This document shows, piece after piece, positions 24,797 to 33,370 of a stretch of DNA of 39,272 bases (position 1 is its first letter; each line of letters begins with the position of its first letter). The stretch covers positions 1 to 39,272 of the forward strand of contig NZ_SMJX01000047.1 in the NCBI RefSeq assembly GCF_004348535.1, written 5' to 3'. Source of the stretch: Actinomadura sp. KC216. Its GTDB lineage: Bacteria > Actinomycetota > Actinomycetes > Streptosporangiales > Streptosporangiaceae. The notes below the pieces were generated by a model. That model did not search any database. It was given only the letters and a program-made list of their open reading frames with translations, and had not been told where the DNA came from. Position numbers and translations under genes: made by a program.

Positions 24797-26782
24797 TCAC
24801 CCGGAAGACCCGAGCAGTTCTCGCGTCAGCTCCGCCGCGGACGTCACCGGCCGCCGGCAGACGAACCCGCGGCACACGTACGCGGACGGGACGCCGTCCA
24901 CCAGGCCGCGCCCCTCCAGCAGCGGGACGCCCTCCGCGTCCGGCGGCCCCACGCTCACCACCGCGCCCGGCGCGACCGCCATCAGCGCGGTCTGGTGCAG
25001 GACACGGGTGCGCTCGTCGTCCGGATCGCCGATCACCGCGATCTCCACCGGCCCCGACGCCCGCGCCTCCGCCACGGCCAGGCCCCAGCCGGCGAACCGC
25101 GCGTGCTTGTCGGCGAGCGTCCCGGCCGGGGCGAGCGCCGCCTCCGCGGACTGCCGGTGCCAGTCCGACGCGGTCAGCGCCGCGAACGACAGCAGCGCGC
25201 CCGCCGCGGCGAACTGCCCGGAGGGCACCGCGTTGTCGGTCGGGTCCTGCGGGCGCCGGAAGAGCCGCTCCGCGTCGTCGGCGGTGTCGTAGAACCCGCC
25301 GGACCCGTCCCCGAACCGCTCCAGGACGGTGTTCAGCAGCTCACCGGCCAGCCGCACATGCCGCGGATCTCCCGTGACGCCGTGCAGGGCGAGCAGCCCT
25401 TCGGCGACGTCCGCGTAGTCCTCCAGCACACCGGCGTTCGCTCCCGCGACCCCGCCCCGCGACGTCCGCGCCAGGCGTCCCTCACGCAGATGCACCTCGA
25501 CCAGCAGCCGCGCCACCTCCTCGGCCGCCCGGACGAGGTCCGGACGGTCGAACAGCGCCCCGCACTCCGCCAGCGCCGCGATCGCGAGGCCGTTCCACGC
25601 CGCCACGACCTTGTCGTCCCGCGCGGGCGGAATCCTGTGCGCGCGCGCCGCCAGCAACGTCGTCCGCACACGCTCGTACCGTTCGACGTCATCGGGATCA
25701 CTAAGAAGTTGCAGAACCGACGTCCCATGCTCGAACGTCCCGGTCACCTCGAACAGGCTCTCCGCGAACGCGCCGTCCTCATCCCCGAGCACCTCGCGCA
25801 GTTGCGCGGGCGTCCAGACGTAGTACTTGCCTTCGACGCCCTCACTGTCGGCGTCCAACGCCGACGCGAGACCGCCTTCGTCCGTCCGGAGGTCGCGGAG
25901 CATCCAGTCGCACGTCTCCAGCGCCACCCGCCGCGCGAACGGCGTCCCGGTCAGCCGCCACCAGTGCGCGTACACCCGCGCCAGCAACGCGTTGTCGTAG
26001 AGCATCTTCTCGAAGTGCGGCACGACCCAGCCCGCGTCCACCGAGTACCGGGCGAACCCGCCGCCGAGCTGGTCGTACATCCCGCCCCGCGCCATCGCCT
26101 CCATGGTGTGCGCGGCCATCGCGAGCGCTTCGTCGTCGCCCGTCCGCGCGTGGTGCCGCAGCAGGAACTCCAGCGCCATCGACGGCGGGAACTTCGGCGC
26201 GCCCCCGAACCCACCGCGCGCCGCGTCGTACGACGCGGCCAGCACCTTCACCGCGTGCGCGAGCATCTCCTCGCCCGGCGCCTCCGTCCCCGCGAGCCCC
26301 GTCCCGCGCGAGGTGAGCGCGTCGACGACCTGCCGCCCCTGCCCCACCACCTCGTCGCGCTGCTCCGTCCACGCCTTGTGGACGGCCTGCAGCAACGCCC
26401 GGAACTGCGCACGCGGGAAATACGTCCCGCAGTAGAACGGATGCCCGTCCGGGGTCATGAACACCGTCATCGGCCACCCGCCCTGGCCCGTCATGGCCTG
26501 GGTCGCCTCCATGTAGACGGCGTCGATGTCCGGCCGTTCCTCCCGGTCCACCTTGATGTTCACGAACAGCTCGTTCATGATCCGCGCCGTCTCGCCGTCC
26601 TCGAACGACTCATGCGCCATCACATGACACCAATGACAAGCCGCATATCCGACAGAGAGGAGAACAGGGACATCTCGCCGCCGCGCCTCGGCGAGCGCCT
26701 CGTCGCCCCACTCCCACCAGTCGACCGGGTTGCCCGCGTGCTGCAGCAGGTACGGGCTTGTCGCATGCTCGAGCCGGTTCAT
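24797..26782 (-). CDS. Thioredoxin-domain (DUF255/YyaL/SSP411) protein
   Basis: 661 aa, ATG 26782. N-terminal thioredoxin-fold DUF255 (about 1-165) opens with the diagnostic [20 protein letters not shown] and carries CxxC at C49/C52 in [13 protein letters not shown], then [15 protein letters not shown]. The remaining ~480 aa forms an (alpha/alpha)-barrel, six-hairpin-glycosidase-like domain with [18 protein letters not shown] and [15 protein letters not shown]. The family (bacterial YyaL, human SPATA20) is widespread but its substrate is not established; a redox or sugar-epimerase-like role is speculation. It is co-directional with the flavoprotein and rnz upstream (62-base gap). Equivalent to Rv1084 by position. 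Confidence 0.93.
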   Translation of the reverse strand: MNRLEHATSPYLLQHAGNPVDWWEWGDEALAEARRRDVPVLLSVGYAACHWCHVMAHESFEDGETARIMNELFVNIKVDREERPDIDAVYMEATQAMTGQGGWPMTVFMTPDGHPFYCGTYFPRAQFRALLQAVHKAWTEQRDEVVGQGRQVVDALTSRGTGLAGTEAPGEEMLAHAVKVLAASYDAARGGFGGAPKFPPSMALEFLLRHHARTGDDEALAMAAHTMEAMARGGMYDQLGGGFARYSVDAGWVVPHFEKMLYDNALLARVYAHWWRLTGTPFARRVALETCDWMLRDLRTDEGGLASALDADSEGVEGKYYVWTPAQLREVLGDEDGAFAESLFEVTGTFEHGTSVLQLLSDPDDVERYERVRTTLLAARAHRIPPARDDKVVAAWNGLAIAALAECGALFDRPDLVRAAEEVARLLVEVHLREGRLARTSRGGVAGANAGVLEDYADVAEGLLALHGVTGDPRHVRLAGELLNTVLERFGDGSGGFYDTADDAERLFRRPQDPTDNAVPSGQFAAAGALLSFAALTASDWHRQSAEAALAPAGTLADKHARFAGWGLAVAEARASGPVEIAVIGDPDDERTRVLHQTALMAVAPGAVVSVGPPDAEGVPLLEGRGLVDGVPSAYVCRGFVCRRPVTSAAELTRELLGSSG

Positions 26783-26844
26783 GCCACCGATCCTGCCCGA
26801 TCCGGCCGCCCCCTCACGCCCTCGCCCGGACCGGCGCGCCTATC

Positions 26845-28212
26845 TCACGCGGAACGGCCGGCCAGGTCTGTGAGGGCGGGTTCTATGGCGCGGTGGAAGG
26901 TGGGGTAGGCGTACATCATTTCGCGGAGGACGGCGGTGGGGGTCTCGGTGTGGACGGCGACGGACAGGAAACCGAGGATCTCGCCGCCGGACGGGCCCGC
27001 GGCCGTGGCGCCGACCAGGGTGCCCCATTCGGTGCTCTCGACGAGCTTGATGAAGCCGTCGTTGCCGGCCTTGTGGATCCAGCCCCGGGACGAGTCGGGG
27101 ATCTGGGACGTGCCGGTGCGGACGGGCAGGTTCTGGTCGCGCGCCTGGGCCTCGGTGAGGCCGACGGAGGCGATCTCGGGGTCGGTGAACGTCACGCGGG
27201 GCACGGCGCGGTAGGCGGCGGGCGAGCCCTCCTCGCCGAGGATGTCGCGGACGGCGATGGCCGCCTGGTACATGGAGACGTGCGTGAACGCGCCCATGCC
27301 CGTGATGTCGCCGATCGCCCAGACGCCGTCGGCGGCGCGGAGGTGGCCGTCCACCGGGACGTTGCGGGCGTTCTCGTCCAGGCCGACGTGTTCCAGGCCG
27401 AGGCCCTTCAGGTTGGGGCGGCGGCCGGTCGCGACGAGGAGGCGGTCGGCGGTGATGCTCTCGTCGCCGAGGTGCATGGTGAACTCGTCGTTCTCGTGCG
27501 TGACGGCGGTGACGTCCACGCCGGTGCGGACGCCGATGCCCTCGCGCTCGAAGGCGTCGCGGATCAGCGCGCTGGTCTCCGGTTCCTCGTTGAGGAGGAG
27601 GCGGTCGGCGGCCTCGACGACCGTGACGCGGGCGTCGAACCGGGAGAAGACCTGCGCCAGCTCGGCGCCGACGACGCCGCCGCCGAGCACGATGAGCGAC
27701 GCGGGGACCTCGGTGATCTGGACGGCCTCGCGGTTCGTCCAGTACGGGGTGCCGTCCAGGCCGTCGATGGGCGGGGCGGTGGGCGAGGTGCCGGTGTTGA
27801 GGACGATTCCGCGGCGGGCGCGGAACACGCGGTCGTTCACCGTCACTTCGCGGGGGGCCGTGATGCGCCCCTCACCGCGGACCAGCGTGGCGCCCTTGCC
27901 GGTGAGGCGGTCGGCGGCGGTCTTGTCGTCCCACCCGTCGGTCGCCTCGTCGCGGATCCGGGCCGCGACCGGCGCCCAGTCGGGCCGGACGTCGGCCTCG
28001 CCCGCCATCCCGGGGACGCGGCCGCCGTCCGCGAGGAGCCCGGCGGCGCGCACCATCATCTTGGTGGGCACGCAGGCGTAGTACGGGCATTCGCCGCCGA
28101 CCAGCCGCGACTCCACCGCGACGACGGACAGGCCCGCCTCGGCGAGCCGTCCGGCGGCGTCCTCGCCGCCGGGGCCGAGACCGATCACCACGACATCCAC
28201 TTCTTCAGCCAT
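26845..28212 (-). CDS. Flavoprotein of the dihydrolipoyl dehydrogenase/mercuric reductase superfamily
   Basis: 455 aa, ATG 28212 with GGAGT 7 nt upstream. FAD-binding GxGxxG-like VVVIGLGPGGEDAA (8-20), redox disulfide GGECPYYACVPTK (C42/C47), NAD-binding GGGVVGAELAQVFSRF, FAD second motif GVWAIGDITG and C-terminal dimerisation domain. The usual C-terminal catalytic dyad of dihydrolipoyl dehydrogenase (HPTLSE) reads YPTFHR here (Tyr436, Arg441), so it is not a normal lipoamide dehydrogenase; a quinone reductase or other electron transfer role is more likely. No HMA domain or C-terminal vicinal Cys, arguing against mercuric reductase. It follows rnz by 30 bases and probably forms an operon with it. 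Confidence 0.88.
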   Translation of the reverse strand: MAEEVDVVVIGLGPGGEDAAGRLAEAGLSVVAVESRLVGGECPYYACVPTKMMVRAAGLLADGGRVPGMAGEADVRPDWAPVAARIRDEATDGWDDKTAADRLTGKGATLVRGEGRITAPREVTVNDRVFRARRGIVLNTGTSPTAPPIDGLDGTPYWTNREAVQITEVPASLIVLGGGVVGAELAQVFSRFDARVTVVEAADRLLLNEEPETSALIRDAFEREGIGVRTGVDVTAVTHENDEFTMHLGDESITADRLLVATGRRPNLKGLGLEHVGLDENARNVPVDGHLRAADGVWAIGDITGMGAFTHVSMYQAAIAVRDILGEEGSPAAYRAVPRVTFTDPEIASVGLTEAQARDQNLPVRTGTSQIPDSSRGWIHKAGNDGFIKLVESTEWGTLVGATAAGPSGGEILGFLSVAVHTETPTAVLREMMYAYPTFHRAIEPALTDLAGRSA

Positions 28213-28242
28213 GCCTGGACTCCTGCCCAAGATCGCGTCCGG

Positions 28243-29190
28243 TTAGGCGGTCGCGTTCGATTTGCTGCGGCGGCGGGACGGCAGCGGGATCCGGTCCAGG
28301 TCGTGGACGAGGGTGATGTCGCCGGTGAAATGGGCGGACGCCTCGTCCAGGAAAAGGTGCTCGTCCTCGACGCGGTACCGCTCGGAGAAGTGGGTCAGGA
28401 CGAGGTGCCCGGCGCTTGCTTCTGCGGCGACTTTGGCCGCCTGTGCCGCTGTGAGGTGGCCGTACTCGGTGGCCAGGGCGGCGTCCTGGTGGAGGAATGT
28501 GGATTCGATGATCAGGAGGTCCACGCCGTGGGCCAGTTCGGTGACGGTTTCGCATAGGCGGGTGTCCATGATGAAGGCGACCTTCTGGCCTGGTCGGTGG
28601 ACGCTGCACTCTTCGAGTGTGACCGTCTGGCCGTCCGGGGTTGTGACGCGGCCCTCTTCTTGAAGGCGCCGGACCAGCGGGCCGCGCACTCCCCGGGCGG
28701 CGAGTTCGCCGGGCAGCATCGTCACGCCGTCCGGCTCCTCCAGCCGGTACCCGTACGCCTCCACCGGGTGGGACAGGCGCCGCGCGGTCAGGCCGAAGGG
28801 GGCGTCGCCGGTGTCGAGGGTCATCCGGTCGCCCGAGACGGGGTGTTCGCGGATGACGTCGGTGTCGCGGAAGGCGGCCGCGTGGCGCAGCCGCTCCCAG
28901 TACTGCGCGCCGCTGGCGGGGAACGCCGCGTCCACCGGGTGCTCGACGCCGTCGCGGGCGATGCGCTGGACGATCCCCGGGACGCCGAGGCAGTGGTCGC
29001 CGTGGAAGTGGGTCACGCAGATCCAGGTCACGTCGTTCGCGGCGACCCCGGCGTGCGCCATCTGCCGCTGCGTGCCCTCGCCCGGGTCGAACAGCAGGCC
29101 GTGGCCGTCCCAGCGCAGCAGGTACCCGTTGTGGTTGCGGGCCTTGGTGGGCACCGCGCTGGCCGAGCCCAGGACGATCAGATCGCGCAT
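28243..29190 (-). CDS. rnz: Ribonuclease Z (tRNase Z)
   Basis: 315 aa. Metallo-beta-lactamase-fold endoribonuclease that removes the 3' trailer of pre-tRNAs. Metal site motif THFHGDHCLG (H61, H63, D65, H66), earlier GLLFDPGEGTQRQM, and downstream PFGLTARRLSHPVEAYGYR, VAFIMDTRLCE, LLIIESTFLHQD and HLVLTHFSERY match tRNase Z; length fits the short bacterial form. The ATG at 29190 is immediately preceded by GGGGGG. The protein ends with a basic tail RRRSKSN. It is first in a probable rnz-flavoprotein-YyaL operon and divergent from the PPOX gene (75 bp between starts). An arylsulfatase-like role is an alternative for the family but less likely. Confidence 0.92.
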   Translation of the reverse strand: MRDLIVLGSASAVPTKARNHNGYLLRWDGHGLLFDPGEGTQRQMAHAGVAANDVTWICVTHFHGDHCLGVPGIVQRIARDGVEHPVDAAFPASGAQYWERLRHAAAFRDTDVIREHPVSGDRMTLDTGDAPFGLTARRLSHPVEAYGYRLEEPDGVTMLPGELAARGVRGPLVRRLQEEGRVTTPDGQTVTLEECSVHRPGQKVAFIMDTRLCETVTELAHGVDLLIIESTFLHQDAALATEYGHLTAAQAAKVAAEASAGHLVLTHFSERYRVEDEHLFLDEASAHFTGDITLVHDLDRIPLPSRRRSKSNATA

Positions 29191-29265
29191 CCCCCCATGG
29201 TGCCGCCCCGGGGCCCGGGTAAGCGCTTGGTTATGCTGGGCGCGTCGTCGAGCGGGAGGTGCCCC

Positions 29266-29742
29266 GTGGCCGGTGGGAAGCGCGAGAAGATCCGGATGGC
29301 GCCGGAGGAGGTGGCGTCCTATCTCGCCGCGAACTTCAGGGTCCAGGTCGCCACGGTCGGCCGGGACGGGGCGCCGCACCTCGTGACGATGTTCTACGCG
29401 CTGCTCGACGGCAGGATCGCGTTCACCACGTACCGGGCGTCGCAGAAGGTGCTGAACCTGCGCCGCGACCCGACCATGACGTGCCTGGTCGAGGACGGGG
29501 TGGAGTACGGCGAGCTGCGCGGCGTCGCCCTCTACGGCCGGGGTCTGGTCATCGAGGACCCGGAGCCGCGCTCGAGGGTCGGCATGGTGGTCGGGTCCCG
29601 GATGGCGGGGCTGCCCGTGCCGGAGATCGGCGAGCCGATCGACCCGGTCGTCGCGGCGGGCATCGAGCAGGCGATCGCCAAGCGCGTTCTCGTCGTCATG
29701 GAACCCGACCGCGTCGTCAGCTGGGACCACGGCAAGCTCTGA
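29266..29742 (+). CDS. PPOX-class (pyridoxamine 5'-phosphate oxidase-like) flavin/F420-binding protein
   Basis: 158 aa, GTG 29266 with GGGAGG 6 nt upstream. Split-barrel fold features: MAPEEVASYLAANFRVQVAT, GAPHLVTMFYALLDGRIAF, TYRASQKVLNLRRDPTMTCL and LVEDGVEYGELRGVALYG, ending VVSWDHGKL. Actinobacterial members bind FMN or F420 and reduce or oxidise small molecules; the cofactor cannot be settled from sequence, though F420 is common in this group (annotated as TIGR03618-type PPOX). A TATGCT -10-like element (29232-29237) lies upstream. The stop is 2 bases from the stop of the opposing winged-helix/TPR gene. Confidence 0.88.
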   Translation: MAGGKREKIRMAPEEVASYLAANFRVQVATVGRDGAPHLVTMFYALLDGRIAFTTYRASQKVLNLRRDPTMTCLVEDGVEYGELRGVALYGRGLVIEDPEPRSRVGMVVGSRMAGLPVPEIGEPIDPVVAAGIEQAIAKRVLVVMEPDRVVSWDHGKL

Positions 29743-29744
29743 CC

Positions 29745-30611
29745 TCACTCCAAGGCCGCGCGGCGGCGGGCGACCGCGGCCGACTTCGGGCTCTCGATCG
29801 AGTCGTACAGTTCGACGGCGCGGTCCAGTGCGGCGGCCTCGGCGGCGTGGTCGCCGCGCTGGCGGGCGGCGTCGGCGATGTGGACGAACATGGCGGCCTG
29901 CTGGTCGACGGCGCCCTGCCTCCGCATGATCTCCAGGGCCTGGCCGAAGAAGTTGGTGGCCGCGACGGGGCGGCGGGCGCGCAGGTACGCCTCGCCGAGG
30001 CTCGCCAGCGCGCGGGCCCGGTTGTAGTCGTCGGGTTCGGGGAGGGCGGCGAACTCGTCCGGGAGGGGGCCGAGCAGGTCGATGGCGCGGTCGAGGTCGC
30101 CGGTCATGGCCAGGGCGCGGGCGAGGTTGTGGCGGGCCATCAGGATCGCGTGCGGGTCGCCGCCGGCTTCGGCGCGGCGCAGGCCGTCCTGGAGGGTCTC
30201 GGCCGCCTCCGCCCAGCGTTCCCGCTCCAGCAGCGCCAGCCCGCCGGCCTCCAGTTCCCCTTCGCCGGCCGTGGCGTCCCGGCCGCCGGTGGCCGTGGCG
30301 GCGAGGTAGTGGTCGAGGGCGCGGCGGAGCGCGGCGTCCCGTTCCGCCGCGGTCTCCTCGCGTTCCGCCAGCTCGCGGGCGTAGCCGCGCAGCGGTCCCG
30401 GGAGGGTGAACCGGCCTTCGCCGGACGCGGCGGCGAGCTCCCGGGCGGTCAGCGCCTCCAGCAGCTCGCGGGCCTCGGGTTCGGGGACGTCCGCCAGCGC
30501 GGCCGCCGCCGCGAGGCCGATGTCGTCGGCGGGATGCAGGCCCAGCAGCCTGAACAGCCGGGCCGCCGCCGGGGCGAGGTCCCGGTAGGCGTCCTCGAAG
30601 TTCGCGCGCAC
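29745..30611 (-). CDS. Winged-helix/TPR protein resembling the C-terminal part of an NB-ARC (STAND) regulator
   Basis: 288 aa, GTG 30611 with GGGGAGG 8 nt upstream. Residues 1-100 match the region that follows NB-ARC in AfsR/SARP-like STAND regulators: NFEDAYRDLAPAAARLFRLL, GLHPADDIGLAAAAALADVP, LLEALTARELAAA and FTLPGPLRGYARELA. The rest is TPR-like helical repeats (about 140-285: LMARHNLARALAMTGDLDRA, ARALASLGEAYLRARRPVAA, VHIADAARQRGDHAAEAAAL). There is no P-loop ATPase or SARP domain upstream; instead LtrA precedes it by 41 bases on the same strand. Either a trimmed relic that kept a ribosome site or a small stand-alone scaffold. No frameshift is evident within it. Confidence 0.8.
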   Translation of the reverse strand: MRANFEDAYRDLAPAAARLFRLLGLHPADDIGLAAAAALADVPEPEARELLEALTARELAAASGEGRFTLPGPLRGYARELAEREETAAERDAALRRALDHYLAATATGGRDATAGEGELEAGGLALLERERWAEAAETLQDGLRRAEAGGDPHAILMARHNLARALAMTGDLDRAIDLLGPLPDEFAALPEPDDYNRARALASLGEAYLRARRPVAATNFFGQALEIMRRQGAVDQQAAMFVHIADAARQRGDHAAEAAALDRAVELYDSIESPKSAAVARRRAALE

Positions 30612-30652
30612 GTCGAGGGTCCTCCCCGGACGCGCCCGGGTCCAACCGGCCG

Positions 30653-31915
30653 TCAGCCGGCCTTCAGCGGCCCCGGCAGCGGCGCCCGCTCGCGGAGCTC
30701 CAGCCGGTTGGCGCGGACGTCCCACAGCGCCAGCACCACGACCACGACGGCGGCGCAGATGTGCAGGGCCAGCGGCGTGAGCGCGTCGAGCGCGAAGGCC
30801 GGTACCGCGAGCGCGGCGAGGGCGAGGAGCGCGGTCGCCCGGGCGCGCGTGAACCCGCCGAAGACGGCCCGCTTGAACAGCGCGTGCCCGGCGACGAACA
30901 GGGCCGGGCCGCCGAGCGCGACGACGGCGAACGCGGTGCTCACGTGCCCGTCCGGGTGCGCCAGCACCTGCTCGTCCGCGACCGCGCTGACGACGATGCC
31001 CGCGACCATGACGATGTGGACGAAGGTGTAGGCGGACCGTCCGAGCCGCCCGGGGTCGGCGGACGACGCGATCCGCTCGGCGGCGGCCTCCGCGGTGTGG
31101 TCGAAGTAGATCCACCACAGCGCGACGGTGCCGACGAACGCCGACACGAGCCCGGCCGTGACCGCCGCCGTCGGCGTGTGGTCGCCGAACGTCGCGCCGG
31201 TGACCAGCACCGTCTCGCCGAGCGCGATGATGACGAACAGCTGGCAGCGCTCGGCCATGTGGGCGCCGTCGATCGTCCACTCGGTGGTGCTGGCCCGGCC
31301 GAGCAGCGGTGTCGCGTAGCCGTGCCACGGCGCGAGGCACTCCAGGGCGACGGCCAGCAGCCACAGCCCGGCGCGGGCGTCATGGCCGTCGACGAGGGCG
31401 CCGGCGATCCACAGCACGCCGGGGACGGCGTGCCAGAACAGGATCCGCTGGAAGCCCGCGCCCAGTTCGTGCCCCCGGGTGCAGACGACGGCGAACAGGG
31501 TGCGGCCGACCTGGATCGTGACGTAGGCGGCGGCGAACCACATCGCCTTGTCGCCGAACGCGCCGGGCAGCATCGCCGCCATGAACAACCCGGCGATCAT
31601 CACGCCGACCAGCACCAGCCGGACGGCGGGATGGTCGGGGCTGAACCAGTTCGTCATCCAGGACGTGTACATCCACGCCCACCAGACCGCCAGCAGGAGC
31701 AGCAGCGTCTCGGCGGCCCCGCGCAGCGTGAGGTGCTCCAGCAGCAGGTGCGACAGCTGGGTGATCGCGAAGACGAAGACGAGGTCGAAGAAAAGCTCGA
31801 AGAAGGTGACCCGCGCGCCCTGCTCGCCGCGCTCGCGCAGGAGCGCGGTCACCCGGTGCGGGCGGTCCGGCCCGGGCGCGGTGAGGTCCTCTGGAAGATG
31901 CGCCGCGTCCGCCAT
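30653..31915 (-). CDS. Low temperature requirement protein A (LtrA) family membrane protein
   Basis: 420 aa with about 11-12 membrane segments. Family signature near the N-terminus: VTFFELFFDLVFVFAITQLSHLL, and further on AERCQLFVIIALGETVLVTG and FDHTAEAAAERI, which define LtrA. Function of the family is not established; the name comes from Listeria growth in the cold. ATG 31915 has GGGGGCG upstream. It follows the small mca-linked membrane gene by 66 bases and precedes the winged-helix/TPR gene by 41, all minus strand, so the four genes from mca may share a transcript. Confidence 0.92.
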   Translation of the reverse strand: MADAAHLPEDLTAPGPDRPHRVTALLRERGEQGARVTFFELFFDLVFVFAITQLSHLLLEHLTLRGAAETLLLLLAVWWAWMYTSWMTNWFSPDHPAVRLVLVGVMIAGLFMAAMLPGAFGDKAMWFAAAYVTIQVGRTLFAVVCTRGHELGAGFQRILFWHAVPGVLWIAGALVDGHDARAGLWLLAVALECLAPWHGYATPLLGRASTTEWTIDGAHMAERCQLFVIIALGETVLVTGATFGDHTPTAAVTAGLVSAFVGTVALWWIYFDHTAEAAAERIASSADPGRLGRSAYTFVHIVMVAGIVVSAVADEQVLAHPDGHVSTAFAVVALGGPALFVAGHALFKRAVFGGFTRARATALLALAALAVPAFALDALTPLALHICAAVVVVVLALWDVRANRLELRERAPLPGPLKAG

Positions 31916-31981
31916 GGGCGCCCCCGCTTCTGTCAGGCGTGCTGCCGTTGTGTCAGCCGGGGGGCGTGCGGGGTCGGAGCG

Positions 31982-32287
31982 TCAGGATTCGTCGTCGTCC
32001 GCCGGCGCCGTCGCGGCCTTGTCGATCTTAGCGGCGTCACCGGTGGCGGCGGTGCTCGCCGCCTTTTCCGCCGCCTTCTCGGCCTCGGCGCGCTCCCACT
32101 CCTGCTGCTTCAGGTCCGCTTCCCGCGGCGCCTGGATCTTCTTCAACTGCTTGGTCATCGAGCGGAGCAGGAGCACCGTCGCGACGAGCAGCGCGACGAA
32201 GACGGCGAGGCCCAGGACGCCGGGGCTGACGGTGTCGTCGTTCAGCGGGACGTCGGCGAGCGCGGGCGCTTCGGCGAGCAGGGGCAC
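31982..32287 (-). CDS. Small single-pass membrane protein downstream of mca
   Basis: 101 aa, GTG 32287. The start codon overlaps the mca stop (TAGTG), so translation is coupled. A short N-terminus (PLLAEAPALADVPLNDDTVS) precedes one membrane helix (about 24-43, GVLGLAVFVALLVATVLLLRS), then a charged helix likely coiled (MTKQLKKIQAPREADLKQQE, then RAEAEKAAEKAA) and an acidic end (PADDDES). In mycobacteria a small membrane protein gene (Rv1083, from memory) also follows mca. Function unknown; conserved coupling suggests a link to mycothiol-dependent detoxification at the membrane. Confidence 0.88.
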   Translation of the reverse strand: MPLLAEAPALADVPLNDDTVSPGVLGLAVFVALLVATVLLLRSMTKQLKKIQAPREADLKQQEWERAEAEKAAEKAASTAATGDAAKIDKAATAPADDDES

Positions 32288-33258
32288 TACAGACACACCC
32301 TCTCCCGGATGCCGGCGAACAGGTCGTCCTCCGGCAGCTCGGTGTCGACCAGGGACCTGGCCAAATGGTAGTCCTCGGTCGGCCATGCCTCGCGCTGGAC
32401 GTCGATCGGGACGACGAACCAGAACCCGTTGGGGTCGATCTGGGTGGCGTGGGCGAGGAGGGCCTGGTCCCTGGTCTCGAAGTGGTCGGCGCAGGGGACG
32501 CGCGTCGTCACGTCCCAGTTCGCGCGCTTCTCCTTCTTTTCCTCGAAGGCGTCCAGCCATTCGGCGTAGGGCGACTCCAGGCCGGCGGTCTCCATCGCGT
32601 GGTGCAGGGCGAGGATCCGCTCCTTGTTGAAGGTCATGTGGTAGTAGAGCTTGAGCGGCTGCCACGGCTCGCCGGTGCCCGGGTAGCGCTCCGGGTCGCC
32701 CGCCGCCTCGAACGCCTCCACCGACACCTCGTGGCACTTCACGTGGTCGGGATGCGGGTAGCCGCCCTTCTCGTCGTAGGTCAGCATCACGTGCGGCTTG
32801 AAGTCGCGGACGGCGCGCACCAGCGGCTCGGACGCCTTCTCCAGCGGTTCGAGCGCGAAGCAGCCGTCCGGCAGCGGCGGCAGCGGGTCGCCCTCGGGGA
32901 AGCCGGAGTCGACGAAGCCGAGCCAGCGCTGCTCGACGCCGAGGATCTCCCGGGCCCGCGCCATCTCCGCCTCGCGGACCTTGCCGATGTCGGCCTTGAT
33001 CTCGGGACGGTCCATCGCCGGGTTGAGGATGTCGCCGCGCTCGCCGCCCGTGCAGGTGACGACCAGGACCTCGACGCCCTCGGCGACGTACTTCGCCATC
33101 GTCGCCGCGCCCTTGCTGGACTCGTCGTCGGGGTGGGCGTGCACCGCCATGAGGCGCAGCGGCTCCTCGCCGCCGGCCGCCGTTCCACCACCGGCCGCCG
33201 TACCGCCGTCGACGGCCGGCGTATCGTCGTTGACCGCCGTATCGATGACCTCGGACAC
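32287..33258 (-). CDS. mca: Mycothiol S-conjugate amidase
   Basis: 323 aa. Mca cleaves mycothiol S-conjugates of electrophiles into a mercapturic acid and GlcN-Ins for recycling. LmbE/PIG-L deacetylase fold with zinc motif AVHAHPDDESSKG (H42, D45), TCTGGERGDI, and HPDH (169-172) in DEKGGYPHPDHVKCHE; the long C-terminus with HMTFNKERI, AEWLDAFEEKKEKR and DPNGFWFVVP identifies Mca rather than MshB. A 33-residue Gly/Thr/Ala-rich N-terminal extension (TAAGGGTAAGG repeat) is unusual and may be unstructured; GTG 33258 has GGAGA 7 nt upstream. Divergent from the DUF4307 gene with palindrome TTGTC-CCT-GACAA (33328-33340) between. Shows that the organism makes mycothiol. Confidence 0.95.
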   Translation of the reverse strand: MSEVIDTAVNDDTPAVDGGTAAGGGTAAGGEEPLRLMAVHAHPDDESSKGAATMAKYVAEGVEVLVVTCTGGERGDILNPAMDRPEIKADIGKVREAEMARAREILGVEQRWLGFVDSGFPEGDPLPPLPDGCFALEPLEKASEPLVRAVRDFKPHVMLTYDEKGGYPHPDHVKCHEVSVEAFEAAGDPERYPGTGEPWQPLKLYYHMTFNKERILALHHAMETAGLESPYAEWLDAFEEKKEKRANWDVTTRVPCADHFETRDQALLAHATQIDPNGFWFVVPIDVQREAWPTEDYHLARSLVDTELPEDDLFAGIRERVCL

Positions 33259-33327
33259 GTGGGGATCTCCTGTTCGGACCGTGATGAGCGGACCCCGGTT
33301 CGAGGCACGCGCGATGACAGACGAGAA

Positions 33328-33340
33328 TTGTCCCTGACAA
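33328..33340. promoter_or_regulatory. Palindrome in the mca/DUF4307 divergent region
   Basis: TTGTC-CCT-GACAA, a perfect 5+3+5 inverted repeat, about 70 bp from the mca start and 30 bp from the DUF4307 start. Possible regulator site or promoter component for either gene; mca is a SigR/oxidative stress gene in some actinobacteria, but no clear SigR promoter was found. Confidence 0.35.
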
Positions 33341-33370
33341 CGTCCGCCCACCGCACGGAGATTCCCCGCC

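Noticed and set aside
26845..28212. Mercuric reductase
   Set aside because: No N-terminal HMA domain, no C-terminal vicinal cysteines and no mer genes nearby.
26758..28557. Long plus-strand frame over the flavoprotein and rnz genes
   Set aside because: Antisense shadow; both minus-strand genes have intact motifs and ribosome sites.
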